Shown one piece after another: positions 34,265-42,291 of a stretch of DNA of 59,212 nucleotides. The stretch is from Terriglobia bacterium. GTDB lineage: Bacteria; Acidobacteriota; Terriglobia; Bryobacterales; Bryobacteraceae. Each line of letters starts with the position of its first letter. The first letter of the stretch is position 1. Made by a program: the position numbers and the translations under genes. The stretch covers positions 1 through 59,212 of the forward strand of contig JAJPHS010000096.1 in the NCBI GenBank assembly GCA_021325175.1, read 5' to 3'. Under the pieces are notes generated by a model, which saw only the letters and a list, made by a program, of their open reading frames with translations, had not been told where the DNA came from and made no database searches.

Positions 34265-34753
34265 TCACCGGCCGCGGCCGATCGCGATCAGCAGGCCGAA
34301 GCTGACGGCGATCGATTTTTCGTGCCCCGGCGCAAAGCTGTAATCGTAAGCCGGCTCGATATACCAGCCGAGGCGGCGCTTGCGGGAAGGCCAGTACATA
34401 AAATCGACGGCGAACTCGATTGCGGCCGAGTTAGATCCCCCGGCGCGAATCCACTCCGGCCCGGCCCCGGCCATAAATTCGAGCTTCTTTGAAAGCGCCC
34501 ACGGTTTTTTGAACAGAACATCCGCGCTCCATTCGACGGCGCCGCGATGAAAGCCGGGCGTGACGCCGGCCTCCAGTTCGAGGCAATTTTCGATGGGCGT
34601 GAACTCGATGGCGGTGGCCGGGCCGAGGCTTGACTCGCCCGCCAGCCCCCAGCTCGGCGCCGCGCCGAGCTCGAGGATGGCAGCGGCCTCGCCATCATCG
34701 CCCCGCGCGATCGCGGCGCAAACCAGCAGGACCGTCAGCAAGGGCTTGGACAT
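34265..34753 (-). CDS. Small exported barrel-like protein
   Basis: 162 aa. A signal peptide (MSKPLLTVLLVCAAIARG) is followed by alternating hydrophobic and polar strands ending in aromatic residues (MYWPSRKRRLGWYIEPAYDYSF), as in small outer-membrane beta-barrels. No closer family was recognised. TACACT ends 11 bases before the ATG. Divergent from the S9D peptidase gene with 102 bases between starts; that gap carries the -35/-10 pair and dyad described separately. Confidence 0.72.
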   Translation of the reverse strand: MSKPLLTVLLVCAAIARGDDGEAAAILELGAAPSWGLAGESSLGPATAIEFTPIENCLELEAGVTPGFHRGAVEWSADVLFKKPWALSKKLEFMAGAGPEWIRAGGSNSAAIEFAVDFMYWPSRKRRLGWYIEPAYDYSFAPGHEKSIAVSFGLLIAIGRGR

Positions 34754-34790
34754 GCGATTCTTACAGTGTAGAGGGGTTGCGCCCGCTCGA

Positions 34791-34818
34791 TTGACAACGA
34801 CCCTGATGGTTACATAAG
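34791..34818 (+). promoter_or_regulatory. Sigma-70-like promoter of the S9D peptidase operon
   Basis: A perfect -35 TTGACA (34791-34796) and a -10 CATAAG (34813-34818) are separated by 16 bases. The predicted start point (about 34825) falls inside the dyad at 34819-34832. Confidence 0.55.
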
Positions 34819-34837
34819 CTGCGAATACGCAGTTTTT
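34819..34837 (+). promoter_or_regulatory. Dyad with T-run at the promoter start point
   Basis: CTGCG, a 4-base loop and CGCAG form a perfect inverted repeat followed by five T. A second stem (TTTTC, 3-base loop, GAAAA) follows directly. The position over the transcription start suggests a repressor operator; the T-run also fits a terminator for upstream transcription. Confidence 0.45.
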
Positions 34838-34855
34838 CGTCGAAAAGAGGAACTT

Positions 34856-37288
34856 ATGCGACGTTTTTTCGTTCTACTTCTTCTCGCCCTCCCGCTTCCG
34901 GCCGACCAGCTCACCTATCAGAAGCCGCCCAAGGAAATCCTGGACATTCTGAATGCGCCCGCCTTGCCGGCGCTTGCGGTGAATCCGACCCGCACCTACG
35001 CGACTTTGTCGGAAACCGTGCGCTACCCCTCCATCGCCGAGGTCTCCGCGCCGATGCTGCGCCTGGCGGGCATCCGCATCGATCCGCGCACGAACGGCTT
35101 GCATCTTGCGCCCTACAACACGTCGATTACGCTGATCAAGCTGCCCGAAGCGACGAAAATGAAAGTCGCGCTGCCGCCGGGGGCGCGGGCGAGCGCGCTG
35201 CGCTGGTCGCCCGACGGCAAGCAGTTCGCGTTCACCAACATCACCGCCGTCGGACCGATCGAGCTTTGGCTCGGCGATCCGGCCACCGGCAAAACACACA
35301 AGATCGAAAATGTTCGCATCAACGCCGTCCTCGGCGAGCCGATCGAGTGGCTGCAAGATAATAAAACGCTGATCGTCAAGACGGTTCCGGTAAATCGCGG
35401 CCCGGCGCCGCGCGAGCCGCTGGTTCCGCCCGGGCCGACCGTTCAGGAATCGGACGGGCACGCCATCGGCGTCGCGACCTATGAGGATCTGCTTGAAAAC
35501 CCGCACGATGAAGATCTGTTCGAGTATTACGCGACCTCGCAACTGGTGAAGGTCGATGCGAGAACCGGCGCGGCGACGCCGATCGGCAAGCCGGGCTTGC
35601 TGGATGAAGTCAGCCCGTCGCCCGACGGCTCCCACCTGCTGATTACGCGCGAGCATCGGCCGTTCTCGTATCTGCATCCGTATCGCGAATTTCCGAAAGA
35701 GGTGGAGGTGTGGTCGCCCGGCGGCGCGGTGGAGTACAAAGTCGCAAGCCTTCCGTTGCCGGCGCGCATTCCGCTGGGCGGCGTGCAGACCGGACCGCGG
35801 CAGATTCGATGGGTGGCGAATCAGCCGGCGACGATTTTCTGGGTGGAGGCGCTCGATGGCGGCAATCCGAAAGAAAAGGTCCCGCACCGCGACCGGATCG
35901 TGGCCATCCAGGCGCCGTTCAAAGGCCAGCCCGTTGAAGTTTTCAAAACGGAAGAGCGCTTTGCGGGAATTCAATTCGGCAAGGATTTCGCGCTGGTGGA
36001 GGATCAGGCGCGCATCTCCCGGCTACTGCGCACTTTTGAGATCGACCCGTCCAAGCCCGGCTCGCAGCCGAAGCTGATCTGGAGCCGCAACGCGCAGGAT
36101 CGCTATAAGGATCCCGGCCGGCCGGTGGAAAAAGTCCAGCGCGCCGGACGCGGAGGCGGCGGATTTTTCGGCCCCTCCGGCAGCGATTCGACGCTGCTGC
36201 AAAACGGCGAGACCATTCTATTGCAAGGAGACGGCGCATCCCCGCAGGGCGACCATCCGTTTCTCGATCGTTTCGATTTAAATACGCTGCAAAGCGAGCG
36301 CATCTTCCAGAGCGCGCCGGATAAATATGAAGTTGTCGAAGCGGTGCTTGACGATCAGGGCAAAACGTTCATCACCCGGCGCGAAAGCACCACGGAGCCG
36401 CCCAATTATTTCCTTCATTCCGGCGGAAGCGAAAAAGCGCTGACCAATTTCACCGATCCGGCTCCGCGCATCCGCCGCATCACCAAACAACTGGTGACCT
36501 ATAAGCGCGCCGACGGCGTTCCGCTATCGATGGAGCTTTATCTGCCGCCGGACTACAAGCCCGGCACGCGGCTGCCCGCGGTGATGTGGGCCTATCCCCG
36601 CGAATATAACGATGCGGCAACGGCGGGTGAGATTCAAGGCTCGCCGAATCGGTTTACAACCATCACCGGATATTCCGAGTTGTTCTTCCTGCTCGACGGC
36701 TACGCGGTGTTGGAAAACGCGGCGATGCCCGTGGTCGGCACCATCGACGTGGTGAACAATACCTACGTCGATCAGATCGTCGCCGATGCCAAGGCGGCCA
36801 TCGATAAGGTGGTCGACATGGGCGTGGTGGACCGGAACCGGATCGGCGTCGGCGGCCACAGCTATGGCGCGTTCATGACCGCGAACCTTCTGGCGCATTG
36901 CAATCTCTTCCGCGCCGGCATCGCCGAATCGGGCGCGTATAATCGAACTTTGACGCCCTTCGGATTTCAAAGCGAGCGGCGCAGCTTCTGGGAAGCGAAG
37001 CAGACCTATGAAAACATGTCGCCGTTTTTCTTCGCCGATAAGATCAAGGACCCCATCCTGCTGATTCACGGCGCCGCCGACGACAATTCCGGCACTTTCC
37101 CGATCCAAAGCGATCGCATGTATCAGGCCATTCGCGGCAATGGAGGAACGGTCCGGCTGGTATTTCTTCCGAATGAAGCCCACGGATATCGCGGCAAGGA
37201 GACGATCGAGCATGTGCTATGGGAGAAATTTCAGTGGTTCGATAAATACGTGAAGAACGCGGGGCCGCAGACTTCACGCGCGGAGTGA
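34856..37288 (+). CDS. Exported S9D-type (glutamyl endopeptidase-like) peptidase
   Basis: 810 aa. A signal peptide (MRRFFVLLLLALPLPA) is followed by a beta-propeller (about 60-540) and an alpha/beta hydrolase domain. The nucleophile is Ser669 in GHSYGAFM; the Asp lies in IHGAADDNSG and the His in NEAHGYRG. The overall pattern, including a start resembling YQKPPKEILDILNAP, matches the S9D group that includes plant chloroplast glutamyl endopeptidase. The ATG has GAGG five bases upstream. Its stop overlaps the GTG of the next gene by 4 bases, so it heads an operon with two coiled-coil proteins. Confidence 0.93.
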   Translation: MRRFFVLLLLALPLPADQLTYQKPPKEILDILNAPALPALAVNPTRTYATLSETVRYPSIAEVSAPMLRLAGIRIDPRTNGLHLAPYNTSITLIKLPEATKMKVALPPGARASALRWSPDGKQFAFTNITAVGPIELWLGDPATGKTHKIENVRINAVLGEPIEWLQDNKTLIVKTVPVNRGPAPREPLVPPGPTVQESDGHAIGVATYEDLLENPHDEDLFEYYATSQLVKVDARTGAATPIGKPGLLDEVSPSPDGSHLLITREHRPFSYLHPYREFPKEVEVWSPGGAVEYKVASLPLPARIPLGGVQTGPRQIRWVANQPATIFWVEALDGGNPKEKVPHRDRIVAIQAPFKGQPVEVFKTEERFAGIQFGKDFALVEDQARISRLLRTFEIDPSKPGSQPKLIWSRNAQDRYKDPGRPVEKVQRAGRGGGGFFGPSGSDSTLLQNGETILLQGDGASPQGDHPFLDRFDLNTLQSERIFQSAPDKYEVVEAVLDDQGKTFITRRESTTEPPNYFLHSGGSEKALTNFTDPAPRIRRITKQLVTYKRADGVPLSMELYLPPDYKPGTRLPAVMWAYPREYNDAATAGEIQGSPNRFTTITGYSELFFLLDGYAVLENAAMPVVGTIDVVNNTYVDQIVADAKAAIDKVVDMGVVDRNRIGVGGHSYGAFMTANLLAHCNLFRAGIAESGAYNRTLTPFGFQSERRSFWEAKQTYENMSPFFFADKIKDPILLIHGAADDNSGTFPIQSDRMYQAIRGNGGTVRLVFLPNEAHGYRGKETIEHVLWEKFQWFDKYVKNAGPQTSRAE

Positions 37289-37992
37289 GATTGCGCAAAC
37301 TGGTTGTCATATTGCTGGCCGGGTTCGCGTGGAACCTGAATGCTCCGGCGCAGGAGGCAAATCCCGCGCCCGGGCTCGCCGAACGGGCCGCGAAGGCGGA
37401 CGCCAATTGGGAGGCTCTGGCCAAGGGTCTGGACGCAAAGATCCAGCGGATGCTGCCCTGCGATCCGCGGCTGACCGCGGCGATCGAGGAAGTCAGCCAG
37501 GCCTCGCAGGCGCGGCTGGCGGCCATGAATCAATACTTGCAAGCCGCGGTCGCGCGCGCCCGGCAGGACACGGAAACGGCGCGTCTCGCTCTCGTCGCCG
37601 AGCAGGCTTCCGCGCGCGATCTTGAAACCGACCGTGCCGAGGCGGAACAGGAGCGGATCGCGATCGAGGGGCAGTTAAGCGATCTGACCGATAGCGTGAA
37701 GCGGCGGCCGTCGCTTGAAGAGGCTCGCGCGAAGCTTCAATCGATCGAGGAAAGCGTGGCGGCCCGCGCCCGTGATCTGCAATCGCTGGCAACAAAGCGT
37801 ACCCCGCTGGCGGCGGCACTGAGCGATCTGGTGCAAGCGCGGCAGGCGCGGCAGCGCGCGCTGGAAGCGCAGCTCGACGCGCTGGCGCTTGAAACCTTGC
37901 GGTGGGGCGATTATTACGCGGCCCGGCTGGCGCGGGCGCGAACCGAGTGCGAGATCACCAATCCGGTGGGGACGAGCCGGAGAAAGCGATGA
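37285..37992 (+). CDS. Exported coiled-coil protein A
   Basis: 235 aa, not recognised. A signal peptide (MRLRKLVVILLAGFAWNLNAPAQ) is followed by long Ala/Glu/Arg-rich helices with heptad pattern (about 60-210) and the motif RWGDYYAARLARARTECEI near the C-terminus. It starts with GTG overlapping the peptidase stop (GTGA) and its own stop overlaps the next ATG (ATGA), so three genes are translationally coupled. Its likely paralogue is the next gene, which shares the layout and a WADYYRLLADA motif. Function unknown; a periplasmic scaffold or adaptor is plausible. Confidence 0.8.
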   Translation: MRLRKLVVILLAGFAWNLNAPAQEANPAPGLAERAAKADANWEALAKGLDAKIQRMLPCDPRLTAAIEEVSQASQARLAAMNQYLQAAVARARQDTETARLALVAEQASARDLETDRAEAEQERIAIEGQLSDLTDSVKRRPSLEEARAKLQSIEESVAARARDLQSLATKRTPLAAALSDLVQARQARQRALEAQLDALALETLRWGDYYAARLARARTECEITNPVGTSRRKR

Positions 37993-39044
37993 GGCGCGCG
38001 CGGAACACCGTTATTCTCGCCGCGAGTCTCTGCGCCTTCGCGGCCGTTTCCCGCGAGGCTTATCGCGACGCCTATAAAGCCTGGCGGCAGGCCGATCCGA
38101 CGCTGGAACGCGACGTGGCGGCGGCGGGCCCGGCGCTGGCGGCCGAGATCGATCGCGTCGCCAATCAGGCGATAAAGTACGCGGCCGCGCGCTCCGTGTT
38201 TCTATCGCAATCCGCGGCCGAACAGGAACGCCGCCTGGCATTTCTCAATCAGGACCTCCTCGCCGCTCCGCCCGCCGGTTCGGACGCTTCGCGGATCGTC
38301 AGCGCGGAGGCGGACGCGGTGCGCCACAGCCTCGATGTTTACGGCAAAGATCCGGATCGCGGGATTCAGATGGCGCGTGCCTTGCTGAATCGCGAAAATA
38401 TCGCGCTGGGCGCGCTGGCTCCGCTCCTCGCCGAAGCGCGGAAGACGGCGGATCAGGCGCGTGCGGCTACTGAATCGGAACAGCAGGCGCGGAAGAAGGC
38501 GCTCGGTCTGTTGCGCGAAGCGAGCGCGATGACCAATCAGCAGATCGCCAAAGCGTCGCAGGAGGGCGCGGCGTGGGCCGATTACTACCGCCTGCTTGCC
38601 GATGCCGTGCGAGGCGCCACGCCCGCGTCCGTGACTCCGGCCGCCGCGCCCGCTCCCGATCCGCGCGCGCCCTCATCCGCGCTGCCGGCCTTGCCGCTGT
38701 CGCGCTACGTGGGGGCGTGGGTTTTTCCCGCCGTGAATGGACTCTACCATGGTCCGGAGCCGGAGTTTGTGGATCTGGTGGTGCATGAACAAAACGGCCA
38801 TGCCGATGGATCGCTGTTTGCGCGGTTCAAGGTATCGGGCGGCGATCCGCTGATCCGGTTCGATTTCGCGGGCGATTTTCAGAAGACGCGGAATCAGGTT
38901 TTCAATCTAGAAACCAGCGACGGTGCCAAGGGGACCATCGAGCTGATTCCCGGTCCGGCGTTCAATCTGCTCGAAATCAACGTCCAGATCGAACCAAAGC
39001 CGGGAAGAATCCATCAGGCAAACGCCGTGCTCATCAAAAAGTAA
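37989..39044 (+). CDS. Exported coiled-coil protein B with C-terminal beta domain
   Basis: 351 aa, not recognised. A signal-like N-terminus (RNTVILAASLCAFAAVS) precedes a helical Ala/Arg-rich region (about 40-215) ending in WADYYRLLADA, then a Pro/Ala linker and a beta-rich domain (about 235-351: YVGAWVFPAVNGLYHGPEP, ARFKVSGGDPLIRFDFAGDF). The helical part resembles protein A; the beta domain is unique to B. The ATG at 37989 overlaps the previous stop by 4 bases. The amidohydrolase-like gene follows after 20 bases. Confidence 0.8.
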   Translation: MRRARNTVILAASLCAFAAVSREAYRDAYKAWRQADPTLERDVAAAGPALAAEIDRVANQAIKYAAARSVFLSQSAAEQERRLAFLNQDLLAAPPAGSDASRIVSAEADAVRHSLDVYGKDPDRGIQMARALLNRENIALGALAPLLAEARKTADQARAATESEQQARKKALGLLREASAMTNQQIAKASQEGAAWADYYRLLADAVRGATPASVTPAAAPAPDPRAPSSALPALPLSRYVGAWVFPAVNGLYHGPEPEFVDLVVHEQNGHADGSLFARFKVSGGDPLIRFDFAGDFQKTRNQVFNLETSDGAKGTIELIPGPAFNLLEINVQIEPKPGRIHQANAVLIKK

Positions 39045-39064
39045 ACGGCTTACGCTATGCTTAC

Positions 39065-40174
39065 ATGAGGCTTATGAAGCTTCTTGCGGCCGGCCTGCTG
39101 CTTTCCCTGTCCCTGCCGGCGGCCGTTGTCATCGAGGACGTCACGATCATCGATGTACGGAACGGCGCCGCGCGGCCGCATCGCAATGTGGTGATCCAGG
39201 GCAACCGGATCGTTTCGATTGGCGGGTTGGTTCCGGCCGGGGCGGCCGTCGTCAGCGGGCGCGGAAAATTCCTGATCCCCGGAATGTGGAACATGCATGT
39301 GCATCTCGAAGGAGGAGACCAGCTCGCCGGATTCCTCGCCCAGGGCGTCACCGGCGTGGAGGATATGGGCAGCGATTTCGCGCGCGTAACCGAATGGCGC
39401 GAGGCAATCGAATCCGGCAAGGCGGCCGGGCCGCACATCGTTTCCTCGGGGCCTCCGGTGGCGGATCGCGTTTCGCGGCGGGTCCGGTTTCCGGAGTTGG
39501 CCGCGCCCAATCCGCGCGAGGCGCGCAAAGCCTTCGACCGGCTGTGGGACATGGACGTCGATTTCATCAAGGTGCAGCCGGACCTGACCGCCGATGCTTA
39601 TATCGCCCTGGCGGAACAGGCCCGGCATTGGCATCTGCGCGTGGAGGGCGCCGTGCCGCTGGCAGTTTCGGCCTGGGACGCGCTGGAGGCGCACCAGAAC
39701 ACGATCGACCTTTCGAGCGTGCTCAAAGCGGTTTCGACCGACGCCGAAGCGATCGATTTTTTTGAGCGCTGCGCCATGCACGGAATCCGCATCGAGCCGA
39801 TGCTCGCCGAATTGCAGCGCTCGGGGTCGGAGCGGATCAAGGATGTGTACCGTCTGGTCGCGTTATCGACGCGAACCGAAGTGGAACTGCTCGCCGGAGC
39901 CGGATCAAACGCGACGGTGCAGGATGAGTTGGAGCAGATGGTTGCCGCGGGATTGACGCCGCAACAGGCGCTGCGCGCCGCGACCATCGCGCCGGCGCGG
40001 TTCTTCGAATCCGAAGATATGGGGACCGTGGAAGCGGGGAAGCTCGCCGATCTGGTGCTGCTGAACGCGAATCCGCTGGTGGAGATCGGAAATGTAAGGG
40101 AAATTGCCGGCGTATTCTCGCGCGGAAAATACTATTCGCGCACCAGCCTGAAGGCAATGGCGCCCGCGCATTAG
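39065..40174 (+). CDS. Exported amidohydrolase-fold protein lacking most metal ligands
   Basis: 369 aa. The overall pattern is that of the exported imidazolonepropionase-like amidohydrolases, with signal peptide, IIDVRNG, the HxH motif (His78, His80) and the bridging Lys169 in FIKVQPDL. The other metal ligands are gone: the usual GHVP reads GAVP (Ala196), the usual IEH reads IDL (Asp215-Leu216), and the usual AGTDAGN reads AGAGSN (Gly280). The C-terminus VEAGKLADLVLLNANPL is normal. It is therefore a candidate pseudoenzyme or one-metal enzyme. A start at the second ATG (39074), with GAGG three bases upstream, is possible. Follows coiled-coil protein B by 20 bases. Confidence 0.88.
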   Translation: MRLMKLLAAGLLLSLSLPAAVVIEDVTIIDVRNGAARPHRNVVIQGNRIVSIGGLVPAGAAVVSGRGKFLIPGMWNMHVHLEGGDQLAGFLAQGVTGVEDMGSDFARVTEWREAIESGKAAGPHIVSSGPPVADRVSRRVRFPELAAPNPREARKAFDRLWDMDVDFIKVQPDLTADAYIALAEQARHWHLRVEGAVPLAVSAWDALEAHQNTIDLSSVLKAVSTDAEAIDFFERCAMHGIRIEPMLAELQRSGSERIKDVYRLVALSTRTEVELLAGAGSNATVQDELEQMVAAGLTPQQALRAATIAPARFFESEDMGTVEAGKLADLVLLNANPLVEIGNVREIAGVFSRGKYYSRTSLKAMAPAH

Positions 40175-40245
40175 ATTTTCGAATTGGAGAGGCCTGCGCG
40201 TTCGCGCTCGAACAGCAGAGCGGAAGCCGGTTGCGGTCCGTCGCT

Positions 40246-41685
40246 TTACCAATTCAGGGCCAGCTTGGTAAACGTCCTGACGCAGATACCGGTCGGACCT
40301 TTCGCCATATACGGCTTGGCGTCGTCGAGCCATGCGGTGCCGGCGATATCCAGGTGCACCCATGGCGTGTCGCCCACGAACTCGCGTAGGAACCAGGCGG
40401 CGCTGACCGCTCCGCCCCAGCGGCCGCCGATATTGGACAGATCGGCGAATGCGCTCTTCAGCAGATCTTTGTATTCGTCATCGAGCGGCATGTGCCAGAT
40501 CTTTTCGCCTTCCGACCGCGCGGCGGCCATCACCTTTCCGAGCAGCGCTTCATTGTTGGTGAAGGCGCCGGCGTTGACATGACCCAGCGCGACCACGATC
40601 GCGCCGGTCAGCGTCGCCGCATCGACCAGGTGCGTGCATCCCTGGCGCTGCGCGTAAGTGATCGCGTCAATCAGAATCAAACGCCCTTCGGCGTCGGTAT
40701 TGAGCACTTCCACCGTTTTGCCGTTCAACGATTTCACGATATCGCCTGGCCGCTGGGCTTTTCCGCCGACCATGTTTTCCACCGCCGGCACGAAGGCCGT
40801 CACCGCAATGTCCGGCTTCAACTTCGCGATCGCCTTCATCGCGCCGAGCACGGCCGCTCCGCCCGCCATATCGTATTTCATCTTTTCCATGCCGTCGGCG
40901 GGCTTAATCGAAACGCCACCGGTGTCAAACGTCACGCCCTTGCCGACCAGGCCGAGATGATCGCTGGTCTTGGGGGCCGTCTCCGGCTTGTAGCGGACGA
41001 TGATCAGCGCCGGCGGCTCGGCGCTGCCTTGCGCGACGCCGAGCAGCGATCCCATGCCGAGCTGCCGCATGCGATCCTGATCGAGCATCTCGAATTCGAG
41101 GCCGGCTTCGCGCGCCATCGCCTTTGCCCGGTCGGCCAAAATTAACGGCGTCAGGCGATTGGCCGGCTCATTGACCAGCGATCGCGTGAAATTCTGCGCT
41201 TCGGCGAGGATGCAGCCGCGCTCGAAGGCGCGATCGAATTCCCGGCCGTTGGTCGCCGCGATCGCGCAAAACTCCTCAAGCGACTTTCCCTGATTCGCAG
41301 TCTTGTATTGATCCGGCTCGAAATTGCCGATAATCGCGCCTTCGGCGACGGCTTCCGGATCGCCGCCGTTGAGCCACCAGGCGAGTTTTTTGACGCCTTT
41401 CTGCTTCAGCGCGCGGACAGCGGTCGCGGTGGCGCGGCGCAGGTCGAAATTTTCTTTCGTGCCGCCGCCGACGGCCACAAACCGCTTCGCCTTGATTCCC
41501 TGCGGCTGATGCAGAACAGCGAGCTCATCGGATTTTCCGGAAAATTCCCCGGACGCGCGCAGCTCCTCGAGCCACGACGAGGCGAATTTCAGCTCCGTGG
41601 GAGCGGGTTCGTTTTCAAAAAGGACGACAGCGACGGCGTCGGCCTCGATTTTTTCCAGAGATTGGTAAGCGAGTTTGGTTTCCAT
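40246..41685 (-). CDS. pepA: Leucyl aminopeptidase (M17)
   Basis: 479 aa, cytosolic. The enzyme releases N-terminal Leu and other residues using two metal ions. The N-terminal domain (about 1-165) is followed by the catalytic domain with VTFDTGGVSIKP, the M17 signature NTDAEGRL and DAATLTGA. The ATG at 41685 was preferred because METKLAY fits family N-termini. Divergent from mraZ; 108 bases separate the starts. Converges with the amidohydrolase-like gene over a 71-base gap that shows no clear terminator. Confidence 0.95.
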   Translation of the reverse strand: METKLAYQSLEKIEADAVAVVLFENEPAPTELKFASSWLEELRASGEFSGKSDELAVLHQPQGIKAKRFVAVGGGTKENFDLRRATATAVRALKQKGVKKLAWWLNGGDPEAVAEGAIIGNFEPDQYKTANQGKSLEEFCAIAATNGREFDRAFERGCILAEAQNFTRSLVNEPANRLTPLILADRAKAMAREAGLEFEMLDQDRMRQLGMGSLLGVAQGSAEPPALIIVRYKPETAPKTSDHLGLVGKGVTFDTGGVSIKPADGMEKMKYDMAGGAAVLGAMKAIAKLKPDIAVTAFVPAVENMVGGKAQRPGDIVKSLNGKTVEVLNTDAEGRLILIDAITYAQRQGCTHLVDAATLTGAIVVALGHVNAGAFTNNEALLGKVMAAARSEGEKIWHMPLDDEYKDLLKSAFADLSNIGGRWGGAVSAAWFLREFVGDTPWVHLDIAGTAWLDDAKPYMAKGPTGICVRTFTKLALNW

Positions 41686-41727
41686 AGGCGAAGATATAGA
41701 GTAAGTTGTTGGGCGCAAATAAATCTC

Positions 41728-41757
41728 TTGCATTCGCAAAAGAAGGCGGTTTAAACT
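41728..41757 (+). promoter_or_regulatory. Predicted promoter of the dcw cluster
   Basis: TTGCAT (41728-41733) and TAAACT (41752-41757) are 18 bases apart. The predicted start point, about 41764, lies just at the first TGGK box, so a bound MraZ would block initiation. Confidence 0.45.
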
Positions 41758-41764
41758 TCAGAAG

Positions 41765-41798
41765 TGGTCTGATGTGGGCCAAATTGGTTTGTTGTGGT
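41765..41798 (+). promoter_or_regulatory. Four phased TGGK boxes, candidate MraZ operator
   Basis: TGGT, TGGG, TGGT and TGGT start at 41765, 41775, 41785 and 41795, exactly 10 bases apart. MraZ is known to bind direct repeats with TGGG cores spaced one helical turn apart upstream of its own gene. The fourth box overlaps the GTG taken as the mraZ start. Confidence 0.7.
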
Positions 41799-42288
41799 CC
41801 AAACGACAGTGGAGCAAAGTTCAAATGTCGCCGTAAAACCGCCGCTTGGCATATTCCAGGCCAAGTGTGACGAAAAGGGCCGCTTAAAGCTCCCGTCCGA
41901 GATTGTGGGGTATTTCAAGGCGCAGGGGGTTGAGAGAGTTTTCATCACCACCGTCGATTTGAAGCTGATTCGAATTTACAGCGAAACCTTGTGGGAGAGC
42001 AACCAAAATATTTTCGCCCAAGGGGGCGACACCGCGAAAATCGCGCAGGACGTCGCGTTTATCGCGAACCTATACGGAGGGCTTTCCGAGATTGACGACA
42101 ACGGCCGCGTGCTGATTCCGGCCGAGCTGCGGCGGAAACTTGAAGTGGAGGGCCAGCCGGTCTGGCTCGACGTGTACAACGGCCGCATTAACGTTTTCGG
42201 CAAGAAGGTTTACGACGAGCGGATGCATCGCGCCCTGGACGGGTTGGAGGAAAAAGTGAACAGGCTCGAGGCGAACGGTTTCAGATGA
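41794..42288 (+). CDS. mraZ: MraZ transcriptional regulator
   Basis: 164 aa. MraZ is a ring-forming AbrB-fold DNA-binding protein that represses the dcw promoter. Both half-domains carry the signature: CDEKGRLKLPSEI near 25 and IDDNGRVLIPAEL near 104. The first 15 or so residues are beyond the usual start. The GTG at 41794 lies in the fourth operator box, so the real start may be the next in-frame GTG at 41809. rsmH follows 3 bases later. Confidence 0.92.
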   Translation: MVQTTVEQSSNVAVKPPLGIFQAKCDEKGRLKLPSEIVGYFKAQGVERVFITTVDLKLIRIYSETLWESNQNIFAQGGDTAKIAQDVAFIANLYGGLSEIDDNGRVLIPAELRRKLEVEGQPVWLDVYNGRINVFGKKVYDERMHRALDGLEEKVNRLEANGFR

Positions 42289-42291
42289 TGT

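Noticed and set aside
40175-40245. Gap between the amidohydrolase-like gene and pepA searched for a terminator
   Set aside because: Only a 4-bp GCGC stem was seen, without a T-run.
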